A DNA stretch of 57,200 nt. Source: Micromonospora sp. KC723. Lineage in GTDB: Bacteria > Actinomycetota > Actinomycetes > Mycobacteriales > Micromonosporaceae. Positions 50,144-57,200 of the stretch are shown here, one piece after another. The stretch covers positions 1 through 57,200 of the forward strand of contig NZ_SMKD01000022.1 of assembly GCF_004348595.1 (NCBI RefSeq). The letters are read 5' to 3'. Numbering within the stretch: position 1 is the stretch's first letter; every line of letters begins with the position of its first letter. The notes beneath the pieces are model-generated. The model was not told where the DNA came from. It searched no databases and worked only from the letters and a program-made list of their open reading frames with translations. A program made the translations under genes and the position numbers.

Positions 50144-50662
50144 TCAGGGCGTGGCGGCGAAGCCGTACCGGGCGGCGTGCTCGGGGTCGGCCGGGTCGAT
50201 CTGCCGGATGCCGGCGTCGGCGAGCCGCTTGTTGACCTCGTCGAGCCGATCCCGGACCAGTTGGGCCTCCTCCTCGGTGACCCGGCCCCGGTGTGGCTTC
50301 CCGGCGTGCTCGATGGTGCCGTAGTCCGGCTTCTCCGCGGTCTTGCGCGCCTTCGGCGGGCGGACCCGTTCGGCGGTCTTCAGCAACTGGGCCATCGGCG
50401 TGTCGGTGGCCATGGCGTCGAACTCGCTGGCGGTCAGCACCACGCGGCGTGGTTCACCGTGGCCGTGCCGGTCGTGGATCTCCACGACGGCGACGTCCAG
50501 CGCCGCGTCGTCGATGCTCTCCACCTCGGCCGGTGTGGCGTCCAGTTGCACGGGCCCGGCCACCAGGTCAGGGTGCTCGAGCACGACGACCTTGACCATG
50601 TCGTCGTCGGGTCGCAGCACCGTGCCGCTGAAGTCGGAGACGTGGATCGTCTTCTTGCCCAT
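50144..50662 (-). CDS. Conserved actinobacterial protein of unknown function
   Basis: This 172-residue protein begins KKTIHVSDFSGTVL and has a beta-rich N-terminal half (KVVVLEHPDLVAGPVQLDA; VAVVEIHDRHG; RRVVLTASEFDAM). A basic middle (RPPKARKTAEKP) leads to a helical C-terminal part with EEEAQLVRDRLDEVNKRL, ending in IDPADPEHAARYGF. The ending and size recall nucleoid-associated Lsr2-like proteins, but the similarity is weak. It stands alone, between the MbtH fusion and a small ORF. Function is unknown. Confidence 0.6.
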   Translation of the reverse strand: MGKKTIHVSDFSGTVLRPDDDMVKVVVLEHPDLVAGPVQLDATPAEVESIDDAALDVAVVEIHDRHGHGEPRRVVLTASEFDAMATDTPMAQLLKTAERVRPPKARKTAEKPDYGTIEHAGKPHRGRVTEEEAQLVRDRLDEVNKRLADAGIRQIDPADPEHAARYGFAATP

Positions 50663-50772
50663 GCGCGGAGCTTCTCCTGTCGTTGGCCGGGACTCAGACC
50701 AGAAGACGCTACCCGACAGGTGTGCGAAAGCCGGCGCTGGACGCCCCGGGTGTGTCGCCGCTGTCCCCTCCG

Positions 50773-50985
50773 TCAGTGGGTGCTCAGGCCGCGCCGGGAG
50801 GAGGTGCCGGCCGGCAGGCTGTTGAGGTCGCCCCAGGAGAGCGCCGCCTTCGCCCCGTGCCCGGTCCGTGCCTCCTGGTACGGCGGCTGGCCCGGGAACC
50901 GCCCGGCGGCCTCCGCCGCCCGCCACGCCCGCTCGCTGTCCTGCTGGTACCGGTCATTCGGCTGCTTCGGCATGACCATTACCAT
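50773..50985 (-). CDS. Small hydrophilic protein of unknown function
   Basis: This protein of about 70 residues is charged and Gln/Ala/Arg-rich (NDRYQQDSERAWRAAEAAGR, then ALSWGDLNSLPAG). The start is unclear among ATGs at 50985, 50979 and 50973, with no good ribosome site. It shows no motif that I know. Confidence 0.45.
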   Translation of the reverse strand: MVMVMPKQPNDRYQQDSERAWRAAEAAGRFPGQPPYQEARTGHGAKAALSWGDLNSLPAGTSSRRGLSTH

Positions 50986-51190
50986 CCCAAGGAAAGTTGT
51001 ACATGTATGGAAATCGATATGACGATCGATCGATGCCGGTAAATTCTGTGTATCGCGGCGCCCGGTACCGGTACCCCGGCGGGCGGGGTCCGAACCGGCT
51101 GGCGCCCGCCCGATCAGGAAGCCCCGCCGGCCGGTCCGGCGTACGGTGATCACGGTTCGTCGTACCGGATCGGGGTGAGGGAGGTCTGCG

Positions 51191-51853
51191 GTGCTCGACC
51201 GCCGGCTCTACCTGCATCTGGTCACCTGGCTCGGTCAGTGGCCCGCCGGCCCGGGTCTGCACGTCGTGGGTTCCCGACGGCGGAATCGACCGGCCTGGGA
51301 CGGCCGGCTCCGCCCGGCGATCGCGGTGCGCGCCGGCGACAGCACCGTGCTCTCCGTGCCCCCGGAGCGGGTCGCGGCGGTCCGGGCCCTGGCCCGGGGC
51401 CCGGAAACCGGCCTGCTGGCCGGGCTTCCCGCCGCGGTCGGTCAGCCCGGGTGGGTCGTCCACCGCGACACCTTCCGGTGGAGCCTCGCACCCGCGCCGC
51501 TGCCGGACGTGGGGGAGTGGATCGACCCTTCCGAGCCCATCCTCCCGTCCTGGCTGCACCTGTTCGACCGGGAGGTGCTGGTCGTCCGGGACGCCGACGG
51601 CGGCTACCTGGCCGGCGTGGGCGTCAAGCGGCACGACGCGCACGGCCACGAACTCGCGGTGGGCACGGCACCGGCGGCACGTGGCCGGGGACTGGCCCGC
51701 CGACTCGTGGCGCAGGCCGCCCGGCGGGTGCTCGACGAGGGGGCGGTCCCGACGTACCGGCACGACCCGGCCAACCTCGCCTCCGCCCGGGTCGCGGGGG
51801 CGGCCGGCTTCCCCGACCGGGGCTGGCGGTCGTTCGGCGTCTATCCGCCATGA
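51191..51853 (+). CDS. GNAT-family N-acetyltransferase
   Basis: This 220-residue protein has a C-terminal GNAT acetyl-CoA site: LAVGTAPAARGRGLARRLVAQAARRVL (pyrophosphate loop RGRGLA) followed by PANLASARVAGAAGFPDRGWRSF. The N-terminal 110 residues look like a diverged first GNAT half. The acceptor is unknown. GTG 51191 lies behind GGGAGGTC. A clear terminator follows at 51883. Confidence 0.82.
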   Translation: MLDRRLYLHLVTWLGQWPAGPGLHVVGSRRRNRPAWDGRLRPAIAVRAGDSTVLSVPPERVAAVRALARGPETGLLAGLPAAVGQPGWVVHRDTFRWSLAPAPLPDVGEWIDPSEPILPSWLHLFDREVLVVRDADGGYLAGVGVKRHDAHGHELAVGTAPAARGRGLARRLVAQAARRVLDEGAVPTYRHDPANLASARVAGAAGFPDRGWRSFGVYPP

Positions 51854-51882
51854 CGCCCTCGGGAGGTGGCACGGCGGCGGGA

Positions 51883-51918
51883 GCGGACCGTGGATTCCGG
51901 GCCAAATCCACGGTCCGC
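51883..51918. terminator. Intrinsic terminator
   Basis: A perfect 14-bp stem (51883-51896 with 51905-51918) and an 8-base loop lie 30 bases after the acetyltransferase stop. The remaining interval to 52159 shows nothing I can identify. Confidence 0.75.
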
Positions 51919-52159
51919 AGCTTTCCCCAGGCCCGCCGTGAGCCGGCACCCCGCCGACTGGTCCTGTGCTGGTGACGCTACGTACAGATTGTTCGCCCGG
52001 CAAGAGGGAATCGCCCGATCGGGAGTGTCCGGTAGTGGACTTGACCTGCGGCGGAACGCGCTGTCGGGTTCCCGGCGACGGTGACGGAGCGTGCCCGCAC
52101 GTCGTGGGCCGATGGTGACGCGCGTCGCCCCGGACGCCTGCGCCGCCTGGCGGTCGCCC

Positions 52160-53614
52160 TCAGTTGGCCAGACCGAGCACCTCGGCCGCCGCCCGGCCGC
52201 TGGCGTGGCTCGCACCGAAGGTGGTGACGAAGGCGCGTACCCCGGCCGGCCGCCACCGGCCCGGCCAGCCCATCTCCACCACCGTCACCGGGTACGCCGC
52301 CGCCAGCGCCTCGACCAACGCCGCGCCGCCGGGCAACCGGTGCAGGTGCCGCCCCACCAGCACGATCGGCCGGCCCCCGGCGGCCCTGCCCAACTCCGCC
52401 GGATCGGTCTCGGCGGCCACCACCCGCAGTTCCTCAAGGCCAATCAGGTGCGGACCGAGACCCCACGGCACCCGGCCCCGGGCACGGGTGGTGGCGGCGT
52501 GCAGCCGTACCACCAGCGGCCGGACCAGCCCGCCGACGTCCCCCTCGACGCGGACAGCCCGGCGCGCTGCGGCGTACCCGAGGCCGTCGGCGGCCGCGGT
52601 CGGCGCGGTGCCGGCGGCTCGGGTCCAGGCGGCGAGCGCGGCGGCCCGGCCGGCCGCCTCCTCCACCCGGGACCGGTCCAGCCGGCCGTCCCCGATCGCC
52701 TCGACGATCCGCCCGGCGACGTGCTCGACCAGCCTGGCGTCCACTCTCGCGCCGACACAGAGCAGGTCGGCCCCCGCCACCAGGGCACGGACCGCCGCCG
52801 GCCCCACCCCACCGGCGGCCAGCGCCGCGCCCTTCATCTCCAGCGCGTCGGTGATCACCGTGCCGGTGAAGCCGTACTCGCGGCGGAGCAGGTCGACCAG
52901 GACGGCCCGGCTGAAGGTGGCCGGCCCGTCCCCGGTCAGGGCCGGCACCCGGATGTGCGCGGTCATCACCGCCCGCGCCCCCGCCCCGATCGCCGCCGCG
53001 AAGGGCGGCAGGTCCCGCTCACGTAGCACGGCCGGCGACACGTCCACCGTGGGCAGCTCGTGGTGCGAGTCGGTGACGGTGGCGCCGTGACCGGGGAAGT
53101 GCTTCGCGCAGGCGGCCACCCCGACCGACTGGAGGCCCTCGACGGCGGCGGCGGAGTGCACGCCGACCCGGCCCGGGTCGGCCCCGAACGAGCGGGTGCC
53201 GATCACCGGGTTCTCGTCGGCGGAGTTGACGTCCACCGTCGGGGCCAGGTCGACGGTGACCCCGAGGGCGGCCAGCTCCAGGCCGATGGCCGCGTAGACC
53301 TGCCGGGTCAGCGCGGCATCGTCGACCGCGCCGAGCGCCGCGTTGCCCGGGTACGGGCTGCCGGTGGCGTGTGCCAGCCGGGTGACGTCACCACCCTCCT
53401 CGTCGATCGCGACCAGCACGTCGGCGCGGCCGTCGCGCAGCGCCGCGGTGCTCGCCGCCACCTGGGCCGGGTCGTGGACGTTGGTGCCGAACAGGGTGTG
53501 CCCGGCCAACCCCTCGGCGACCAGGTCGACGGCCCACCCCGGTGGCGTCGGCCCCTGGTACGCGGCCAGCAACGTGCCCAGCGCGAGCCGGCGCAGCCCC
53601 GGGTCCCGTCCCAC
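52160..53614 (-). CDS. nagZ: GH3 beta-N-acetylhexosaminidase (NagZ type)
   Basis: This 484-residue enzyme is predicted to release N-acetylglucosamine from peptidoglycan or chitin fragments. The TIM-barrel GH3 domain (1-310) contains the NagZ signature KHFPGHGATVTDSHHELP, whose Asp-His pair serves as acid/base, and the nucleophile Asp in TVITDALEMKG. A C-terminal alpha/beta domain (about 350-480) is present, as in the longer Gram-positive forms. No signal peptide is visible, so it acts in the cytosol. It starts at GTG 53614. It is divergent from a ROK regulator, a pairing that fits amino-sugar control. Confidence 0.9.
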   Translation of the reverse strand: MGRDPGLRRLALGTLLAAYQGPTPPGWAVDLVAEGLAGHTLFGTNVHDPAQVAASTAALRDGRADVLVAIDEEGGDVTRLAHATGSPYPGNAALGAVDDAALTRQVYAAIGLELAALGVTVDLAPTVDVNSADENPVIGTRSFGADPGRVGVHSAAAVEGLQSVGVAACAKHFPGHGATVTDSHHELPTVDVSPAVLRERDLPPFAAAIGAGARAVMTAHIRVPALTGDGPATFSRAVLVDLLRREYGFTGTVITDALEMKGAALAAGGVGPAAVRALVAGADLLCVGARVDARLVEHVAGRIVEAIGDGRLDRSRVEEAAGRAAALAAWTRAAGTAPTAAADGLGYAAARRAVRVEGDVGGLVRPLVVRLHAATTRARGRVPWGLGPHLIGLEELRVVAAETDPAELGRAAGGRPIVLVGRHLHRLPGGAALVEALAAAYPVTVVEMGWPGRWRPAGVRAFVTTFGASHASGRAAAEVLGLAN

Positions 53615-53768
53615 CGTGTTGTTCCCCCTTCCGTGCCGAACGGCACGCGCGTCGCGTCCCCGTCGTCGGTCGTCCGAGTCCGGTCGAACCGGGCGGCGGA
53701 TACGCTACGGGCACTCCGCCGTAGATCCACCGCGGTTGGCAAAGTTCGTGGAAAACAGAGGACGTGGC
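53615..53768. promoter_or_regulatory. Divergent nagZ/ROK promoter region
   Basis: This 154-base spacer contains GGCAAAGTTCGTGGAAAAC just before the ROK start. The A-rich patch stands out in the GC-rich context and is where ROK repressors typically bind. I cannot name exact half-sites. Confidence 0.35.
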
Positions 53769-54944
53769 ATGAGTGCGACCCGGCTGCCCGGCACCCCCCG
53801 CCTGTTGCGGGCGCTCAACGACCGCGCGGCCCTGGAGTTGCTGCTGGAGCGCGGTCCGCTGACCCGGGCCCGGCTCGGCGAACTCACCGGCCTGTCCAAG
53901 GTCACCGCCTCGCAGTTGGTCGAGCGGCTGGAGGAGCGCGGACTGGTGACCCGGGTGGGTGAGCAGGCCGGGGGGCGGGGCCCGAACGCCCAGCTCTACG
54001 CGGTCCGGCCGGGCAGCGCATACGTGGTCGGGGTGGACGTCGGCGCGGAGCGGGTGGTGGCGGCCTGCGCCGACATCACCGGCGCGGTGGTCGGGCGGGT
54101 CGAGCAGTCCACCCGGGACACCGACGACCCGGTCGGGGTGGTGCACAACGCCGTGGTCCAGGCGGCCAGCAGCGCCGGGGCGGAGCTGTCGAGCGTGCGC
54201 CGGGTGGTGCTGGGCACCCCCGGCCTGGTCGATCCGGCCACCGGCGACATCACCTTCGCGTTCAACCTGCCCCGCTGGCACCGGGGCCTGCTCGCCGCGC
54301 TCCGTGCGGACCTGGACACCCCGGTGGTCTTCGAGAACGACGTGAACCTCGCGGCGGTGGCCGAGGCGCAGTCCGGCGCGGCCGAAGGGTTGGCGGACTT
54401 CGTCCTGGTGTGGGTGGGTGCCGGTGTGGGCCTGGCAATCATGTTGGGCGGGCGGCTGCACCACGGCAGCAGCGGAGCCGCCGGCGAGATCGGGTACCTG
54501 CCGGTGCCCGGGGTGCCGATCCCGCGCGATGTGTCCCGCCGCGCCAAGCCGGCGTTCCAGCAGCTCGCGGGGGCCGACGCGGTCAGTGCGGTGGCACGCG
54601 AGCACGGCTTTGAGGCCGAGGACGCCGCCGGGGCGGTGCGGGCCGCGATCGCCGCCGGCACGACCGGCGGACCGATGCTCGACGAACTGGCCCGACGCCT
54701 GGCCCTCGGGGTGGCCAGCACCTGTGTGGTGCTGGACCCGCCGCTGGTGGTGCTCGCCGGCGAGGTCGGGCAGGCCGGTGGCGCGGCGCTGGCCGAGCGG
54801 GTCCAGCACGAGGTGGCGGCGATCACCCTGGTCCGGCCCCGGGTGGTGGCCACCGGGGTGACCGAGGAGCCGATTCTGCGGGGCGCGTTGCGGACCGCGC
54901 TGGACGCCGTCCGGGACGACGTGTTCGGGTCGACGGTGGCCTGA
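53769..54944 (+). CDS. ROK-family transcriptional regulator
   Basis: This 391-residue protein has an N-terminal winged helix-turn-helix (LTRARLGELTGLSKVTASQLVERLEERGLV at about 32-61) and a ROK sugar-kinase-like domain with GVDVGAERVVAA, GTPGLVDPATG, FENDVNLAAVAEA and GAAGEIGYLP. The GHI-CXCG zinc motif of active ROK kinases is missing (GEIGYLPVPG, then RAKPAFQQL). The domain therefore senses sugar rather than phosphorylating it. It probably represses the divergent nagZ in response to GlcNAc-type ligands. Confidence 0.88.
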   Translation: MSATRLPGTPRLLRALNDRAALELLLERGPLTRARLGELTGLSKVTASQLVERLEERGLVTRVGEQAGGRGPNAQLYAVRPGSAYVVGVDVGAERVVAACADITGAVVGRVEQSTRDTDDPVGVVHNAVVQAASSAGAELSSVRRVVLGTPGLVDPATGDITFAFNLPRWHRGLLAALRADLDTPVVFENDVNLAAVAEAQSGAAEGLADFVLVWVGAGVGLAIMLGGRLHHGSSGAAGEIGYLPVPGVPIPRDVSRRAKPAFQQLAGADAVSAVAREHGFEAEDAAGAVRAAIAAGTTGGPMLDELARRLALGVASTCVVLDPPLVVLAGEVGQAGGAALAERVQHEVAAITLVRPRVVATGVTEEPILRGALRTALDAVRDDVFGSTVA

Positions 54945-54961
54945 CCATCGTCGCCGCCCGC

Positions 54962-54994
54962 GCCGTGCCGGAGCGCCCCGCGCCCCGGCACGGC
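54962..54994. terminator. Bidirectional intrinsic terminator
   Basis: A perfect 10-bp stem (54962-54971 with 54985-54994) lies between the ROK regulator and the convergent ABC permease. Confidence 0.65.
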
Positions 54995-55001
54995 CGGCGG
55001 A

Positions 55002-56009
55002 TCAGATCAGGTCACGCCGGCGGAACGTGGCGAACGCGGCCACCGTGACCGCGCCGGTCAGGGCGAGCAGCACGGCCAGCGCCGGCCCCCCGGTGATCGT
55101 GTAGCTCCCGCTGCACAGCCCCTCGCCGCCCGGGCAGACCCGGTCCTCGAAGAACTCGGCCCGACCGGTGAGCCAGGCCTCCACGTACGTGGAGAGCATC
55201 AGTTGCTCCATCCGCGCCACGTCCAGGATCTCGAAGACGATGCGGGCGCCCAGTTCCCACACCACGGCGTACGCGGCGAACACGCCGAGCGCCGCAGAGG
55301 TGTGCCGGCCCAGCGTGGCGATGCCGAAGCCCAACACGGAAGCCAGCAGCACCAGCACCATGCCGCGCCCGTACCCCGTGGCCAGTTCCCGCCAGAACAC
55401 CCCGTCGAGCTGACCCGGCAGCCCGGCGGTCTGCCCGATCAGCCAGAAGGTGCCGAGGTAGGCCACCGTGGAGAGCGCCGACAGCACCACCATCACCCCG
55501 AGTAGGGTGCCCAGCTTCGCGCCGAGCACGGCGAGCCGGCCCGGCCGCCAGAGCAGCAGGTTGACCACCCCGCCGGAGTTCAGGTCGGCGCCGATGTAGG
55601 AGGCGCCCACCAGGAAACCGAACAGCACCAGGAAGGCGATCAGGAGATAGGTCAGCGGTTCGGCCTGCTGGGCGAAGACGAACACCTGGTCCAGGTAGTC
55701 GGAAACCACCGGCAGCCGGTCCTGCAGCATCGGGTCCAGTTCGCTGCAGTCCCTGGGCAGGTAGACGCCCTCGTCCAGCGGTAGCTGGCCCGACTTGATC
55801 GCCAGGCAGCGTTGGTGTTCGGCCTCCATGCCGTTGATCGCCTGCGCGACCTGCGCCTGGGCCGCGGCGAGCTCGGGCGCCGAGGGCCGGTGCGACCCGA
55901 CCAGGGTGGTCGCGGCGGTGACGACGAAGGCCAGCACCAACAGCGCCAGCATCAGCTGGGCGAAACGGCGGGCGGCCAGCCGCTCCACCTCGGCACGGAC
56001 GAGGTTCAC
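55002..56009 (-). CDS. ABC-2 type exporter permease
   Basis: This 335-residue protein has six predicted helices: one near 20-40, then five from about 120 to 330. A large external loop at about 42-115 contains two cysteines (HQRCLAIKS; PRDCSEL). The pattern is that of ABC-2 permeases such as those for bacteriocins, antibiotics or heme. GTG 56009 overlaps the stop of the ATPase gene (GTGA). The substrate is unknown. Confidence 0.85.
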   Translation of the reverse strand: MNLVRAEVERLAARRFAQLMLALLVLAFVVTAATTLVGSHRPSAPELAAAQAQVAQAINGMEAEHQRCLAIKSGQLPLDEGVYLPRDCSELDPMLQDRLPVVSDYLDQVFVFAQQAEPLTYLLIAFLVLFGFLVGASYIGADLNSGGVVNLLLWRPGRLAVLGAKLGTLLGVMVVLSALSTVAYLGTFWLIGQTAGLPGQLDGVFWRELATGYGRGMVLVLLASVLGFGIATLGRHTSAALGVFAAYAVVWELGARIVFEILDVARMEQLMLSTYVEAWLTGRAEFFEDRVCPGGEGLCSGSYTITGGPALAVLLALTGAVTVAAFATFRRRDLI

Positions 56010-57025
56010 GAGTCCACCCTCCGGTCGCCGGTCGCGTCGAGGTCGATCATCGAGGTCTCGGGTCCCTCCCCGGGCAGGTCGGACCCGCCGACCTGCCGCG
56101 GTAGCGCCGGATGTGGGGTGGCGGCGGTCAGTTCGAGGAAGACGCTCTCCAGGTCCGGCCGGATCGGGGTCAGCTCGCCGACCCAGAGCCCCTGCTCGCC
56201 GAGGGTACGGGTGATCAGCTCCGGCTCCTGCGCCCCACCGACCGCCAGCAGCCCGTCGTGCACGGTGACGGACATCCCGACGCCCCGCAGCAGCTCCGCC
56301 GCCCGCTCCGGCTCGGACACCCGTACCCGGCACTCGTGCCGGTCGAAGCCGGCCAGCACGTCCCGCACCGGGCCGGCCGCCACCCGCCGGCCCCGCGAGA
56401 CGATCGTCACGTGGTCGCAGATCAGCTGGATCTCGGCCAGGATGTGGCTGGAGATCAGCACGGTCACCCCGGACGCGGCCAGCGACCGCACGAGATCGCG
56501 CATCTCCCGGATGCCCGCCGGGTCCAGCCCGTTCGCCGGCTCGTCCAGGATGAGCAGCTCCGGCTCCTTGAGCAGCGCCGAGGCGACCGCGAGTCGCTGT
56601 TTCATGCCGAGCGAGTAGCCCTTCACCCGGTCGTCGCCGCGCTCGCGCAGGCCGACCTGCTCCAGCACCGCGTCGACCCGGGCGGTGGGCACCCCACCCG
56701 CCACGGCCAACAGCCGCAGCGTGCGGCGGCCGGTGAAGTTGCCGAAGAACTGCGGGCTCTCCACGATCGCGCCGACCCGGCCGGCCACCCGGGCCAGCCG
56801 CTCCGGTGCCGGTTCGCCCAGCACGCTCATCCGGCCGCCGTCCGGACCGACCAGGCCCAGCAGGGCGCGCAGGGTGGTCGTCTTGCCGGACCCGTTCGGG
56901 CCGAGGAAACCGTGGACCTGCCCGGTCTCGACCAGCATGTCGAAGCCGTCCACCGCGACCCGGTGTCCTTTGCGTACGCTGCGGAACGTCTTGCGCAGCC
57001 CCTCGATCTCGATGACCGCGCCCAT
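56006..57025 (-). CDS. ABC transporter ATP-binding protein
   Basis: This 339-residue ATPase shows Walker A GPNGSGKTTTLRALLG, Q-loop near GAIVESPQFFG, signature YSLGMKQRLAVASALL, Walker B LLILDEPANGLDP, and the switch His in VLISSHILAE. The C-terminal 100 residues form the extension typical of drug/lantibiotic-type ABC-2 ATPases (BcrA/NatA group). ATG 57025 is chosen because the family begins right there (IEIEGLRKTFR). It forms an operon with the permease, suggesting an exporter for self-protection or a peptide. Confidence 0.9.
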   Translation of the reverse strand: MGAVIEIEGLRKTFRSVRKGHRVAVDGFDMLVETGQVHGFLGPNGSGKTTTLRALLGLVGPDGGRMSVLGEPAPERLARVAGRVGAIVESPQFFGNFTGRRTLRLLAVAGGVPTARVDAVLEQVGLRERGDDRVKGYSLGMKQRLAVASALLKEPELLILDEPANGLDPAGIREMRDLVRSLAASGVTVLISSHILAEIQLICDHVTIVSRGRRVAAGPVRDVLAGFDRHECRVRVSEPERAAELLRGVGMSVTVHDGLLAVGGAQEPELITRTLGEQGLWVGELTPIRPDLESVFLELTAATPHPALPRQVGGSDLPGEGPETSMIDLDATGDRRVDS

Positions 57026-57157
57026 CAGCGGTGGTCCTGGCAACGATCGGGCATGGGCCGTCCTCCGGGAATGGTGACCAACGACACGGCGCCTCACCCT
57101 ACGGCGGTGCCCCCGCCCGTGGGGGGCACCGCGCGGACTGCGTGGTTGGATGGAGCG

Positions 57158-57200
57158 GTGACTGGTGACCTGATCCCCGGCGCCGCCGCCGCCCCCGCCG
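57158..57200 (+). CDS. Possible start of a further gene, cut by the window end
   Basis: GTG 57158 follows GGATGGAG and opens an uninterrupted reading (TGDLIPGAAAAPA) to the window edge. It is divergent from the ABC operon. It is too short to identify. Confidence 0.3.
   Translation, partial: MTGDLIPGAAAAPA

Overview
The window is high-GC actinobacterial DNA. Twin-arginine and Sec exported glycoside hydrolases with beta-trefoil lectin modules, a SARP regulator, LuxR-type two-component pairs, a class F sortase, an MbtH-like protein and a ROK regulator together suggest a filamentous actinomycete, most likely of the Micromonospora group. That placement rests on gene content and style, not on a marker gene.

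Region 1 (1-11.4 kb) is a mobile, decaying zone. Two near-identical copies of a tRNA 3' end (442-480 and 4778-4815) flank an islet carrying one intact gene, a GH95 alpha-L-fucosidase, plus broken genes and IS5-type remnants. Just beyond the second copy is a Tn3-family transposon (4844-11374) with 38-bp terminal inverted repeats. It carries tnpA, a methyltransferase, an ArsR regulator next to a nonsense-mutated AHSA1/SRPBCC gene, and a tyrosine recombinase preceded by a resolution-site-like repeat array. The transposon sits in the loop of what looks like the tRNA's transcription terminator, so half of the stem lies on each side.

Region 2 (11.5-20.3 kb) holds an XRE/NB-ARC/TPR regulator facing a secreted discoidin-domain protein, a small secreted protein, and a divergent arabinan-degrading pair: a GH43 endo-arabinanase with a ricin-type module and a GH43 exo-arabinofuranosidase with a CBM42. 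A LacI-type operator candidate lies between the pair.

Region 3 (20.6-31.6 kb) is a membrane and envelope block: an MFS transporter, a PrsW-type protease, a YetF/DUF421 protein, a histidine kinase and LuxR response regulator, a lone receiver domain, a fusion of a metallophosphoesterase with an MprF-like lipid aminoacyl transferase domain, and a class F sortase overlapping a KDG-repeat surface protein. A repeated intergenic motif links three promoters in this block.

Region 4 (32.0-50.1 kb) looks like specialised metabolism. A mini-operon encodes ABM monooxygenase and tandem TcmI-type cyclase domains without any ketosynthase. Next come a GT1 glycosyltransferase with a SpeD-like pyruvoyl decarboxylase, and an aldo/keto reductase. 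A tightly coupled seven-gene operon on the minus strand (44362 down to 36442) follows: GT2, LPG-synthase-like membrane protein, class III aminotransferase, NAD epimerase, UbiA/DPPR-synthase-like protein, GT2, EEP phosphoesterase. Upstream lie a 76-residue peptide gene, a SARP, a second UbiA prenyltransferase, a histidine kinase/LuxR pair, and an MbtH-like domain fused to a truncated, degenerate adenylation domain. I infer a SARP-controlled pathway that builds and moves a polyprenyl-linked, possibly amino-modified sugar. The product is not recognisable to me, and this is the best candidate for an undescribed system.

Region 5 (50.1-57.2 kb) is ordinary chromosome: two small uncharacterised proteins, a GNAT acetyltransferase, a NagZ-type GH3 hexosaminidase divergent from a ROK regulator, and an ABC-2 type exporter pair.
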